A stretch of 17,872 bases of DNA from Euryarchaeota archaeon UBA495 (lineage in GTDB: Archaea; Thermoplasmatota; Poseidoniia; Poseidoniales; Poseidoniaceae), in the NCBI GenBank assembly GCA_002496845.1, contig DALQ01000090.1, positions 1-17,872 on the forward strand, given 5' to 3'. Below are positions 7,192-15,272 of the stretch, piece by piece (the stretch's first letter is position 1; every line of letters begins with the position of its first letter). The notes under the pieces are model-generated. The model saw only the letters and a program-made list of their open reading frames with translations. It was not told the DNA's origin and did not search any database. Both the position numbers and the translations under genes were made by a program.

Positions 7192-8155
7192 GCCTCCTCC
7201 CAAGCGGTTCACCTTGGTGTGCCTTGTGGCGAAGGTCCATGAGCGAGAGGCACAACCCTCCCCCGTGGAACCTTGCCCCTTTCCCCCGGCGTGGATCCTC
7301 CCACACGACGGTGGCACCCTCCTGGTCGGTCGGGACGGTGAACTGATCAACATGGACGGTAAAGGTCAGTCCTCTGGTCAACACGTCTGCCCTTTTCCAA
7401 TGACCATGTCCCACGGCGTCATCCTCGGGGAGCGCCTGCTCGGCACGTGGATCGACCACGAACTCCGCATGGCTCGCTTCGCGGCGCTTGATGTCGGAGC
7501 ATTGGCTTCGGGCCCAGCCAAAGCCTCTGTCCGAAGGGGTGAACCAGAAGCGATGCATCCTGCAGGTCATGCGTGGTCCCACGCGCTCGATGCCGAACCG
7601 TTGGGGCTGATTGAGCATGAGGGGAATGTGGTCCTCGCGCTTCATCCAGACGCTCTCTACTTGATCGATGCGGAGGGTCGAGAGATTGAGCGAACCACGA
7701 TTCCCAAACCGGTGGATGGCCTCGGAGCCAGTCTTGTCAGCCTGCACAGCCACGAAGGAGCGGTCTTGATTACACTACGGGACGGATCCTTCCACCGCGT
7801 TTCCTTCGGCGGCATCCCGCCTGTGCTGTTGGGACGTTCGCCGACCACGCAGCCGGTTCGGGACGTCGCCTACGGTCCAGAAGGTCGTTTGGTGATGACC
7901 GAAGACCACGAAGCCCTGTGGACCGACGGTGAAAATGTGCGGATGCGCGCTCGGCTCAGTGGACCACCCGGGCAAGTGCTCTGGTCGACCAAGGACGAGG
8001 CGTGGTTGATTGCAGGCTGGCGCGAACGCGTCCTGTTGGGCGCCAACGGATTCAAGCGGACGGATCGCGACAACGTGGACGTCGCGCTCTATGCATCAGA
8101 AGAGGGTGTGTTGGTGCTCGACAACAACGGCGCTTGGAGCGCCTTTGATGCGTGA
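7190..8155 (+). CDS. hypothetical propeller-like protein
   Basis: I do not recognise a named family for this protein of up to 321 residues. From about residue 40 it consists of repeated short beta-strand units of the kind seen in beta-propellers. Examples are GGTLLVGRDGELINMDG, GNVVLALHPDALYLIDAEG, EGAVLITLRDGSFHRV, EGRLVMTEDHEALWTDG, DEAWLIAGWRERVLLG and EGVLVLDNNGAWSAFDA, spaced roughly 40-45 residues apart. It lacks a signal peptide and membrane segment, so it is probably cytoplasmic. The ATG at 7190 overlaps the dtdA ATG on the other strand; GTG at 7217 or 7226 in the same frame are alternatives, since the first 35-40 residues look unstructured. Its stop codon abuts the rps27ae stop. Reality as a gene rests on full-length openness and the repeat pattern. 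Confidence 0.72.
   Translation: MPPPKRFTLVCLVAKVHEREAQPSPVEPCPFPPAWILPHDGGTLLVGRDGELINMDGKGQSSGQHVCPFPMTMSHGVILGERLLGTWIDHELRMARFAALDVGALASGPAKASVRRGEPEAMHPAGHAWSHALDAEPLGLIEHEGNVVLALHPDALYLIDAEGREIERTTIPKPVDGLGASLVSLHSHEGAVLITLRDGSFHRVSFGGIPPVLLGRSPTTQPVRDVAYGPEGRLVMTEDHEALWTDGENVRMRARLSGPPGQVLWSTKDEAWLIAGWRERVLLGANGFKRTDRDNVDVALYASEEGVLVLDNNGAWSAFDA
7193..7201 (-). promoter_or_regulatory. Shine-Dalgarno site deciding the dtdA start
   Basis: Minus-strand GGGAGGAGG ends one base before the ATG at 7191, with the best GGAGG core about five bases away. It supports this start over the longer in-frame extension. It also lies within the first codons of the opposite-strand gene. Confidence 0.75.
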
Positions 8156-8332
8156 TCACTCGTCGTTCTTGACGGTGTAACCGCAGCGTCCACAGGACTT
8201 GCGGTTGCCGTGAACGGCAAGGAAGATACCCGGGCCGCACTGTGGCTCAGGGCAATATTCGCCTTTGATCTCAAGACCGTTTTCGCCAACGACGAACTTG
8301 GAGACCTTGGCCTTCTGCCACTTGTCGCCCAT
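8156..8332 (-). CDS. rps27ae: 30S ribosomal protein S27ae
   Basis: This 58-residue ORF, reading MGDKWQKAKVSKF at its start, is a small-subunit zinc-ribbon protein of the S27ae family (eS31, fused to ubiquitin in eukaryotes). The key segment is YCPEPQCGPGIFLAVHGNR followed by SCGRCGYTV, giving zinc ligands C27, C32, C47 and C50. The first pair is CX4C, whereas I know the family as CX2C (CPKCGPG-like); the two extra residues are PE or EP. It is last in the rpo7-spt4-rps24e-rps27ae operon, and its ATG overlaps the rps24e stop by one base (TGATG). GGTGAGG a few bases upstream can act as Shine-Dalgarno. The stop abuts the stop of the convergent propeller-like gene. Confidence 0.93.
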   Translation of the reverse strand: MGDKWQKAKVSKFVVGENGLEIKGEYCPEPQCGPGIFLAVHGNRKSCGRCGYTVKNDE

Positions 8333-8652
8333 CAAGCCTCACCGCCTTCGCTGTCGTCTGCATCGCCGGCACCGCCGTGCAAGGCTTCGTGCCGCTTGTG
8401 GATGTAAGCAGGCTCAACGGCCATCGCTTCTTTCGAGGTGTACACGTAAGCGCGACCGGTGGTCATGGCCATGCCAAACCGCGTGCTGCAGTTCTTGACG
8501 ACCACAAGACTGAGGTCGTCCCCAGGCTCGAGTCCACGGACCATTTCGATGACGGCTTGACGGGACGGGGTAGATTGCTTGGGGTGCTTCCATTGGAAGT
8601 CGATTTCCACACGGTGGAGGAGCTTGTTTTCAATTCGGTTGACGATTTCCAT
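8332..8652 (-). CDS. rps24e: 30S ribosomal protein S24e
   Basis: The 106-residue protein matches the archaeal/eukaryotic S24e family (eS24), a component of the 30S body. Diagnostic stretches are the N-terminal NKLLHRVEIDFQWKHPKQST (residues 9-28), where the family has a conserved pattern ending in TPSR, and the central FGMAMTTGRAYVYTSKEAM (59-77), which matches the TGFGLIYDS-type block in degenerate form. The C-terminal 20 residues are acidic and Gly/Ala-rich. GGAG six to nine bases before the ATG follows directly on the spt4 stop. It lies between spt4 and rps27ae, the usual archaeal order. Confidence 0.93.
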   Translation of the reverse strand: MEIVNRIENKLLHRVEIDFQWKHPKQSTPSRQAVIEMVRGLEPGDDLSLVVVKNCSTRFGMAMTTGRAYVYTSKEAMAVEPAYIHKRHEALHGGAGDADDSEGGEA

Positions 8653-8664
8653 GACGATCTCTCC

Positions 8665-8868
8665 TCAGTAGATGTTCACCTTCAGGGCGTATTGCCCGGG
8701 TTGACTGACCTGCAAGCGCTTGGCAATTTCAGAGCGCTCAGGTTGCATGATGATGACGAAACCTTGCCAGTCGGTGGAAACGCGAGCGGTTGGGCATCGG
8801 GGGCATTGGTCGACCTTGTCGGCCAGAATCATGTGGCATTCGCCGCAAGCAAAGGGTTGTGCTGGCAT
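8665..8868 (-). CDS. spt4: transcription elongation factor Spt4 (RNA polymerase subunit E'')
   Basis: The 67-residue protein is archaeal Spt4, the small zinc-binding partner of Spt5 that clamps RNA polymerase for processive elongation. It has the N-terminal zinc ribbon C8-G-E-C11 and C22-P-R-C25, followed by the short mixed fold with STDWQGFVIIMQPERSEIAK (31-50), where the Trp and the PERSEIA core are characteristic of the family. Length is close to the usual 60-65. It follows rpo7 with nine bases between and precedes rps24e with twelve, in line with known archaeal operons. The Spt5 gene is not in this window. Confidence 0.95.
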   Translation of the reverse strand: MPAQPFACGECHMILADKVDQCPRCPTARVSTDWQGFVIIMQPERSEIAKRLQVSQPGQYALKVNIY

Positions 8869-8870
8869 GA

Positions 8871-8879
8871 GATCACCTC
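8871..8879 (-). promoter_or_regulatory. extended Shine-Dalgarno of spt4
   Basis: Minus-strand GAGGTGATC is a nine-base match to the classic anti-Shine-Dalgarno complement. It overlaps the rpo7 stop codon and sits two bases before the spt4 ATG, with the GAGG core seven bases away. It indicates translational coupling in the operon. Confidence 0.8.
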
Positions 8880-9423
8880 AGTTTTCCTTCTCCCATGCTT
8901 GGCTTCCAAGGCCAGGCTGCTTGCAGGTCAAACCAATCTTTGACCGGCGAGGATCGGTGGTGTCGGGGGAAAGCGACACGATGCGGGCACGCACGTGGGA
9001 ACCCACGGCGAGGCGCTTGCCGCCGGAGCGGCCTTCGATGATGCCTGCGCCCACGTTGACGTCGACCATGTCCTCCATGATCTGCGACTTGTGGAGCAGC
9101 GCTTCCATTGGACCGATGCGAATGAACGCACCGAACTCGTTGATTTCGGAGACGGCCCCTTCGACGACTTCGTAGTCTTCCATGCAGAACACCACGGCAT
9201 CGAACTTGACCTTCTGGTAGATGGCACCGTCACCGTGAATGATTCGACCACGGCCGATGGGTTCGTGGTTGGAAGTCACCAAGACGAAGCGGTTCTGCTC
9301 GTCGAATCGACCTTCGAACGCCGTCATGGCCAAGCGGTCGATGTGCTGGTGGAGCGACGCCCCTCGGCGCATGTACTCCGCAGGAATGCGGATGGTGTCC
9401 TCTTTGCTGACGATTTTGTACAT
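8878..9423 (-). CDS. rpo7: RNA polymerase subunit Rpo7 (E')
   Basis: The 181-residue protein is archaeal Rpo7, the counterpart of eukaryotic Rpb7, which with Rpo4 forms the polymerase stalk that binds nascent RNA and aids open-complex formation. Residues 1-80 are the tip domain with the family start MYKIVSKEDTIRIPAEYM. Residues 84-165 are an S1/OB RNA-binding domain containing VVEGAVSEINEFGAFIRIGP and the MEALLHKSQIM strand. The length is normal. GGGGAGG eight bases before the ATG gives a clear start. It is the first gene of the rpo7-spt4-rps24e-rps27ae unit, with a 210-base gap separating it from the divergent giant surface-protein gene. Confidence 0.96.
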   Translation of the reverse strand: MYKIVSKEDTIRIPAEYMRRGASLHQHIDRLAMTAFEGRFDEQNRFVLVTSNHEPIGRGRIIHGDGAIYQKVKFDAVVFCMEDYEVVEGAVSEINEFGAFIRIGPMEALLHKSQIMEDMVDVNVGAGIIEGRSGGKRLAVGSHVRARIVSLSPDTTDPRRSKIGLTCKQPGLGSQAWEKEN

Positions 9424-9633
9424 CGCTAGTTCCTCCCCGGGTCACTCCACGGGCCGGGAACCGGTTCCGTCCGTCATCGGCAAAGCCTCTGGAAGGAGCG
9501 ACCGAAGTCGTTCTGCCGTCCGTCAACCCGTATATGAAGCGCACGGTTGCGGCGTTGATGATTTGGGGCGCAGGCGTTCGTTCTGAGCATCCTAGGCACC
9601 AAACCCATAACAACCTCGCGCGGCCCACTCGCC
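9424..9633. promoter_or_regulatory. divergent promoter region of the rpo7 operon and the surface-protein gene
   Basis: This 210-base gap must hold promoters for both directions. The most AT-rich element is CCGTATATGAAG at about 9527-9538. Read on the minus strand as TTCATATACGG it could be the TATA box of the rpo7 operon, predicting a leader of roughly 80 bases that includes the Shine-Dalgarno at 9432-9438. On the plus strand, CCATAACA near 9605 is placed to give a nearly leaderless message for the surface protein, which has no Shine-Dalgarno. Both are weak matches judged by eye. Confidence 0.4.
9457..9468. repeat. perfect 12-base palindrome in the rpo7 leader
   Basis: GGAACCGGTTCC is a perfect inverted repeat lying 34-45 bases upstream of the rpo7 ATG and downstream of the candidate TATA box. 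It could be an operator for a dimeric regulator, or part of an RNA structure, since its GTTCC half can pair with GGAAC next to the rpo7 Shine-Dalgarno. Its function is not known. Confidence 0.5.
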
Positions 9634-9636
9634 TTG

Positions 9637-12600
9637 ATGGAGGCCATCCCTCGGACGTTCCGAGACAAGAAGGGGCTGGCCATCCTGCTCCTTCTCATGT
9701 TCGTCCTTCCGCTCGGGATGGGCATGATTCAGCCTTCTGAGTTTGCGGCCCTGTCTGCTCCAGCATCCACGGGAAGTGGGGAGGATGCACCGGTCCAACC
9801 ATGGCCGCAGTACATGGGATCATCCAACAAAAACGGAACCATGCCCGCCCATGCTCCTGACGGGGGACCAGGCAACGGTGAGGTCGCCAACGTCACCGTG
9901 TTGGGAACCATCGACGACCCGGTGGTGAACTGGGTCGCCAGCGAGGATGGGGGCACCACCGCGTATGGCAGCCTCATCCTCGACCTGTCTGCCAACATTC
10001 AGCGTCCTGATTCGGCAACCCAACGGTGTGCAGAAGGCGACATGTTTGCCCTTGTCATCGATTCAAGCGACGGGACGGACCACACCATGCGACTGATCAC
10101 CGGTGACGACGCAAAGATCGCATGGGAAGTCAACCTCGGGGCCTCAGAAACCATCCGCTCAACCCCGGTGGTCGCCGACATCGACGCAGACGGTGACGTC
10201 GAAATCGTGGTCAGCAAAGACACCAGCAGCGGCCTTGATGTCCAAGCATGGTCGCCTGATTTGGAGTGCGATGCATCAGGTTGGGTGCGCACCGGTCACA
10301 GCAACGAGCGCCTTTGGACGTGGTCGGACGCGGATTACAGCTTGAGTGCACCCTCGCCTCACCTTCCCTCCTCGCAATCCGGACACCGTGCGGTCACACA
10401 GCCCTTGCTCGAAGACGTGGACCTTGACGGCGTGACGGATTTGGTTCTGGCCGTCGTGGACGAGACCACCGACGACCCTACGCTCTTGGCCCTCCCGCTG
10501 GACGGTAGTTCGCCGAGTGCACCGTTGTGGGAAGTGGCCTTGGACCGAGGCACGCATCCATCCGATCCAACAGCGGTGCGCATCGATGGTTCGAACGTCG
10601 ACGTGGTGGTGACCACCATCGATGCCTCAAGCGGCGCGATGTGGGCATGGAAAGTGGACGGAGAAACGGGCGCATTGGATTGGGAACGCGCCCCTATTCC
10701 CGGAACCGATTCCGACCAAGATGCACCGCGTCTGCGTTTGCCTGGCCCGGTCATCGTGCAATTGGATGCGGATGCCGAACCGGAAGTCATCCTTACCGTG
10801 CCCACTGATCCGAACGGTCGGACGTCGGGGAGCGGCGCGCGCTTTGTGGCCATGGAATTGACCTCAACCACGGAGATTTTCTCATTCCGTGCTCCAAACG
10901 GTTACGCCGATGCTCCGCCGCTGCCCATTGACACAGACGGCGATGGCGTCCATGATCGCCTGTGTTGGGTCACGTGGTATTCCTCATCGGCGACCAGTTT
11001 CAACCGGCAGGGCATGGCAGGATGCCATGACATCAGCGACGATCCACCCGTCAAAGAGTGGAGCCGAACGATGGAACGTGGCAGCGGGAACGACAACGAC
11101 GAGATCGCCGTCGCTCCACCCTTGTGGATGGATGTGGACGGGGACGGCCCGGCCGAGTTGTTGGTGGCCTTCGGCCGACGGCTGCACTGCTTCGATGGCG
11201 AAACCGGAGCCCCAACCGACGTCTCCACACCATGGGAAGACCCCGTGCCTCTCCCTCATCGAACATGGGCTGCCCCAGCTGTGGCGGACATGGACGGGGA
11301 CGGGCACCTCGACGTCCTCATTGGCGACATGCTCGTTTCACAGAGACAGTCTGACCTCGCTGTGCTTTCCGACGGAAGAGCGCTCTTGTTCACGCCAGAG
11401 GATCCCGATCCTGGTGAGGCCTACACCGTGTCCGCACGGTTCGAAAACGTAGGAACGGAAGCCGCCCTGGACAACGTTGACGCGGTCCTCATCCAAGACG
11501 GCGAGGTGATTTCTCGCCACAGGTTGGATGACTTGGAACCGATTGACCCGAGTGGAGACGGCACAACGGCATCGTTTTCTGTGGGTTTGACCGCTTCGTT
11601 GGGCATCAGTGAATTCACGCTTGTCTTGGATCCAAACGACAACCTGACCGAGGCCAGAGAAGACAACAACGTCGCCACCACGAACTTGGAGGTGAGGCCG
11701 CCTCACGCCGTGGACCTCAGCGGTCCTGTGGACACACCAAACGTATCTCCCGGCACCAGCGAGCGCATCGAGGTGGACGTGATGTCCACTGGGACAAGAG
11801 AGGCCACATGGCAGGCTGCATGGTCCGACGATGATCTGCCCTCGGGATGGTCGCTCACCTTTGTGTCCTCCAGCACCCAATTCAACCTCGCCTCAGGAAC
11901 CAGCACGATCCTTGCGTGGGACCTGAACGTACCCAGCACGGCCCTCGGCGACGAGGAAGGGTGGTTTGACGTGACCGTTGAGCGTGTGAACGATCCTGAA
12001 TCCAACGCCTCCGTGCGCATCCCCGTCGAGGTTCTCAGAACCCGTGGGCTCGACATGGAGGGACCGGATGGGACCGCCAGCACCAACGGACTCGGCCGAC
12101 CTGGCCAAACGGCCACGGCGTGGTTCTCCATCGAGAACCTGGGCAACGCCGCTGAAACAACCACCTCCATTGATTGGTCCACGAGCACCTGGGGAGCGCC
12201 CCGCGTTGAGAATCAGCAGGGCCAGGAACAATACACATTGACCTTGCAACCGGATGAGTTCCGGATGCTTCGGGCCAGCGTCGACGTGCCCCTTACCACA
12301 TCGTACGGTCAATCGATCACCGTCGTCCTTACGGTGTGCATCGGGGAAGGTTCTGACGAATTGTGCAGGGACCTCGACGTGGTGTTTGCGGCCAGCCGCA
12401 CCACGGTTGAGCCTCCTCATCAACGGACCTTCCCGAACACGACCGTGGACTACACCGTCCATTCGGAATTGCCCAACAGCGGCGTCTTGCGTTGGAACAG
12501 CACACCATTCGCGGCACTGCCCAACACGTGGACCACCTCGGTCGTTGGTGCGAGCCTCAACGCCACCACGTTGGAGCTCACCGGCGCACCAAACAGCATC

Positions 12601-15237
12601 GCCACGTTTGTGCTTGAAGTGACGATGCCCTCCAATGCACCACCGCAACGCCATGCGTGGACCCTTCCCACCAACGACGTCACATCTGGGGATCTCTCGC
12701 TAAGCTTGCACGTCTTGCAGCGCAATGACGTCGCCTTGTCCTTGGTCAACCCCGCCTCCATAGAGGAACTGACCGTGCTTGAGGTGGGTGAATCTGAGGA
12801 CATGACCGTACGGCTCAGCAACCCAGGGAACGATGCGGACACCTACAGTTTCACGGCAACACTGGAGCCTGCCCCTGCTTCAGGCAACGTCTCGTGGTCC
12901 ACTCCGACCCCGGTCAAAAACGTCGCACAAGGAGGTTCCTCGTTCCTGACCATGGCCGTGGTGCTGGACGGTGACGTTCCAGCGATGGAGCCCTTCGGAA
13001 TCAAATTGACTGCAACGTCGCTGCAGAACGAGAGCGTGTCGGACAGCGTGCTCGTTCCCGTGGCCGCTGCCCCTGACCGATCGTGGAGCCTGAACACCAG
13101 CCTGCTGCCGAGCACCGTATTGCCCGACACCATCATCGACGTCAACTTGACCGCCGAGAACCTCGGCAACGCGCCGGACAACTTCTCGTTGCGCGTCCGT
13201 CACGTCGTCGAACATGTCGAGGGGGATCAGAGCGTTTGGCCACCGAACGTTCTCCAAAGTGACGTGGTGTCCGTAGGATCAACCACGACCGTTCAGGCCG
13301 CAATCGCCATACCGCAGGATGCTTGGAACGGTACGGTCGTGACCCTTCACTTCGAAGCCATGTGGGAAGACCTGGTGCTTGCGAATCTGAGCCACACCAT
13401 GACCGTGGCCCGAGCCTCCGGATGGGCGGTCAACCTGACCGGCGTGGACCTCGTGGTTCCGCCCGGAGGAGGTAACATCACCGTTCCTCTTCTTCACCTC
13501 GGAAACAGCCTGCAAGACCCGTGGTTTTCCAAGGTCGCAGAAGGCTGGCCTGTGTCCTTCCCAGACAACGGAACGCACGTTGAGCCGTTCGGGACCTCTG
13601 CGGTGACCATCAACGTCATGCCACCAAACACCACAGAAGCAGGCGACGTGGGCACGCTCAATCTTCGCATTTCAAACGGTGACGGGACGGGCTCAAGCCA
13701 GCACCAGATTCCTGTTCGCATGTCCGCTGAAGCGGCCATCTCCTACGGGATCGAAGGCCCATGGATGGTCAGCGACGACGGAGGCATGCCAACGGTCTGG
13801 ATCCGGAACGACGGGAACGATTTGGCCACCCTTGAATTGGACCTCAGTGGTTTGCCAGAAGGCTGGAACACGACGGGAACGATGCGGATGGTGCTTGCTC
13901 CTGGCGATGTGCAAGGGCTCCCAATGTCCGTCGTGCCTGCTTCCACGTGGGATGGGACGGGTCGTTTGGTCACCTTGACCATCAATCACCCACGCCTTGA
14001 TCCGATCGATGTTTCGCTTGAGATTCGGCAAGCAAACACAGCCTTTGCGAGCAGCCCAGTGGTCGTCGGCGTGGCCGGAGGAATCGCCACCGTCGACCTC
14101 ACGGACGGGTCATCGCTCCTGCATACCCTGACGCAAGGCGAGTACGGAGTCAACATTGGCAATGAAGGCCTCAAGTTGCACCAATTCGGCCAAGCACCGT
14201 CCTCGGTGTCCCTTACGTGCGCCGCCCAATCCGCTCCCGAAGACTTCGGGCGCACGACCTTCTCAGGAGCCATGTGGCAGTGCGAAGGGAGCAGCACGAC
14301 GACGGAACGGGTGACGTGGTCCGCCACGACCTCGGACGGTCAAGCAGTTCCGCTTTCTGAAGAAAGCAAGGTGATCAGTGACAACGGCACCGAGGTGTGG
14401 ACCATCAACGCCTCCTCGTGGAACGCTGCCCCTGGAACCACATCGGTCACGCTGACCGTCCATGACAGCCGAGGTGTGCTCGTTGAGGAACGGACGTGGC
14501 AGGCCACCGCCCGCGCAGCAGGATGGAACCTCGGCATCGAGACGTTTGACATTGAATCTGGAGTCGCCACCGTCGGAGTCAGGCGCCAAGGCGTTGACGT
14601 TCTCGGGGACACGGCCTGTAGCCTGAGCTTCTCTGAGGGGAGCACATCAAGGTCCATTCTCATCGACGTCACGGGAGCGTTTGCACCAAGCCTTGCGGTC
14701 GACCTGACCGATCTTGGGTTTGAGGAAGACGCCTTGTTGACCGCCGAAGTTCGATGCGATCTACCGTTTGACATTGATGACGACCCGCAAGACGACACGG
14801 CCACAGCGATTTACAGGGGTCCAAGTCCGCTCGACCTTGACGCACAAGGCTGGCTATGGGCATTGATGGCGCTGCTTGTTGTTGGCGTCGGCGGGCGATT
14901 CTTCCTGCCTCGTGGGGCTGGGCAACCTGTGCCTTCTTCTGCCAAGAAACAGACGAGCGCAACGAAGCAGCCCAAGGCGAGCAGCGCAACGAAGCCTACC
15001 TCCGAGAATGATGCACCTGAGCCGGTGGTAAGCATGCTTGAGGAACCTGCAACCGAATCCTCTGAACCGACCACGGAGGACGTCGAGGTCGAGGAAGATC
15101 CTGTGGAACACGACATCCGCACCGGTGAAGAGGGAGCCTCCGGTCGATTGGCGGTGCTCCGACGTGAACTCGATGGAGACGGTGATGCACCTCGGCCGTC
15201 CCTTGAGGAACGCATGTCTCGTTTCTTTGACAAGTGA
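9637..15237 (+). CDS. giant cell-surface protein: signal peptide, FG-GAP-like propeller, nine Ig-like modules, C-terminal anchor
   Basis: This 1866-residue protein should be secreted and held at the cell surface. Residues 1-40 have a basic start and a hydrophobic core (about 13-30). Residues 120-575 carry calcium-type DxDxDG loops of FG-GAP/VCBS propeller blades: DIDADGDVEIVV (near 178), DVDLDGVTDLVL, QLDADAEPEVIL, DTDGDGVHD, DVDGDGPAELLV and DMDGDGHLDVLI (near 549). Residues 580-690 form a CARDB-like domain with ENVGTEA and AREDNNVATTNLEV. Further NEW3/CARDB-type modules run to about 1540, then two Cys-paired beta domains to 1730. One transmembrane helix lies at about 1738-1758. The 108-residue cytoplasmic tail is Lys/Ser/Thr-rich, then acidic, ending EERMSRFFDK. 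A TTG at 9634 directly precedes the chosen ATG. Sugar or protein binding outside the cell is likely; the ligand is unknown. Confidence 0.9.
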   Translation: MEAIPRTFRDKKGLAILLLLMFVLPLGMGMIQPSEFAALSAPASTGSGEDAPVQPWPQYMGSSNKNGTMPAHAPDGGPGNGEVANVTVLGTIDDPVVNWVASEDGGTTAYGSLILDLSANIQRPDSATQRCAEGDMFALVIDSSDGTDHTMRLITGDDAKIAWEVNLGASETIRSTPVVADIDADGDVEIVVSKDTSSGLDVQAWSPDLECDASGWVRTGHSNERLWTWSDADYSLSAPSPHLPSSQSGHRAVTQPLLEDVDLDGVTDLVLAVVDETTDDPTLLALPLDGSSPSAPLWEVALDRGTHPSDPTAVRIDGSNVDVVVTTIDASSGAMWAWKVDGETGALDWERAPIPGTDSDQDAPRLRLPGPVIVQLDADAEPEVILTVPTDPNGRTSGSGARFVAMELTSTTEIFSFRAPNGYADAPPLPIDTDGDGVHDRLCWVTWYSSSATSFNRQGMAGCHDISDDPPVKEWSRTMERGSGNDNDEIAVAPPLWMDVDGDGPAELLVAFGRRLHCFDGETGAPTDVSTPWEDPVPLPHRTWAAPAVADMDGDGHLDVLIGDMLVSQRQSDLAVLSDGRALLFTPEDPDPGEAYTVSARFENVGTEAALDNVDAVLIQDGEVISRHRLDDLEPIDPSGDGTTASFSVGLTASLGISEFTLVLDPNDNLTEAREDNNVATTNLEVRPPHAVDLSGPVDTPNVSPGTSERIEVDVMSTGTREATWQAAWSDDDLPSGWSLTFVSSSTQFNLASGTSTILAWDLNVPSTALGDEEGWFDVTVERVNDPESNASVRIPVEVLRTRGLDMEGPDGTASTNGLGRPGQTATAWFSIENLGNAAETTTSIDWSTSTWGAPRVENQQGQEQYTLTLQPDEFRMLRASVDVPLTTSYGQSITVVLTVCIGEGSDELCRDLDVVFAASRTTVEPPHQRTFPNTTVDYTVHSELPNSGVLRWNSTPFAALPNTWTTSVVGASLNATTLELTGAPNSIATFVLEVTMPSNAPPQRHAWTLPTNDVTSGDLSLSLHVLQRNDVALSLVNPASIEELTVLEVGESEDMTVRLSNPGNDADTYSFTATLEPAPASGNVSWSTPTPVKNVAQGGSSFLTMAVVLDGDVPAMEPFGIKLTATSLQNESVSDSVLVPVAAAPDRSWSLNTSLLPSTVLPDTIIDVNLTAENLGNAPDNFSLRVRHVVEHVEGDQSVWPPNVLQSDVVSVGSTTTVQAAIAIPQDAWNGTVVTLHFEAMWEDLVLANLSHTMTVARASGWAVNLTGVDLVVPPGGGNITVPLLHLGNSLQDPWFSKVAEGWPVSFPDNGTHVEPFGTSAVTINVMPPNTTEAGDVGTLNLRISNGDGTGSSQHQIPVRMSAEAAISYGIEGPWMVSDDGGMPTVWIRNDGNDLATLELDLSGLPEGWNTTGTMRMVLAPGDVQGLPMSVVPASTWDGTGRLVTLTINHPRLDPIDVSLEIRQANTAFASSPVVVGVAGGIATVDLTDGSSLLHTLTQGEYGVNIGNEGLKLHQFGQAPSSVSLTCAAQSAPEDFGRTTFSGAMWQCEGSSTTTERVTWSATTSDGQAVPLSEESKVISDNGTEVWTINASSWNAAPGTTSVTLTVHDSRGVLVEERTWQATARAAGWNLGIETFDIESGVATVGVRRQGVDVLGDTACSLSFSEGSTSRSILIDVTGAFAPSLAVDLTDLGFEEDALLTAEVRCDLPFDIDDDPQDDTATAIYRGPSPLDLDAQGWLWALMALLVVGVGGRFFLPRGAGQPVPSSAKKQTSATKQPKASSATKPTSENDAPEPVVSMLEEPATESSEPTTEDVEVEEDPVEHDIRTGEEGASGRLAVLRRELDGDGDAPRPSLEERMSRFFDK
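11374..14230 (+). repeat. nine diverged Ig-like modules, period about 113 residues
   Basis: Within the giant surface protein a turn motif of the type N-x-G-N recurs at residues 604 (NVGTEA), 717 (STGTRE), 834 (NLGNAA), 947 (NSGVLR), 1062 (NPGNDA), 1175 (NLGNAP), 1287 (HLGNSL), 1391 (NDGNDL) and 1506 (NIGNEG). Spacings are 113, 117, 113, 115, 113, 112, 104 and 115. Each is preceded by a strand with a P-G or similar turn, as in CARDB and NEW3 domains. DNA identity between modules is low, so these are old protein repeats. Confidence 0.82.
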
Positions 15238-15272
15238 GGAAGGGTCTTGACCCACAGGTGGGTCGAGCCGGC

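Noticed and set aside
6881..7753. 290-residue minus-strand frame overlapping dtdA and the propeller-like gene
   Set aside because: It conflicts with dtdA, which is secure, and has no motif or repeat pattern.
11893..12654. 253-residue minus-strand frame inside the giant surface-protein gene
   Set aside because: It is antisense to two regular Ig-like modules and its Gly/Arg/His-rich sequence looks like a shadow.
14938..15010. short Lys/Ser/Thr repeats in the surface-protein tail as a tandem repeat
   Set aside because: The SATK-type units are few and imperfect, and are better described as a low-complexity linker.
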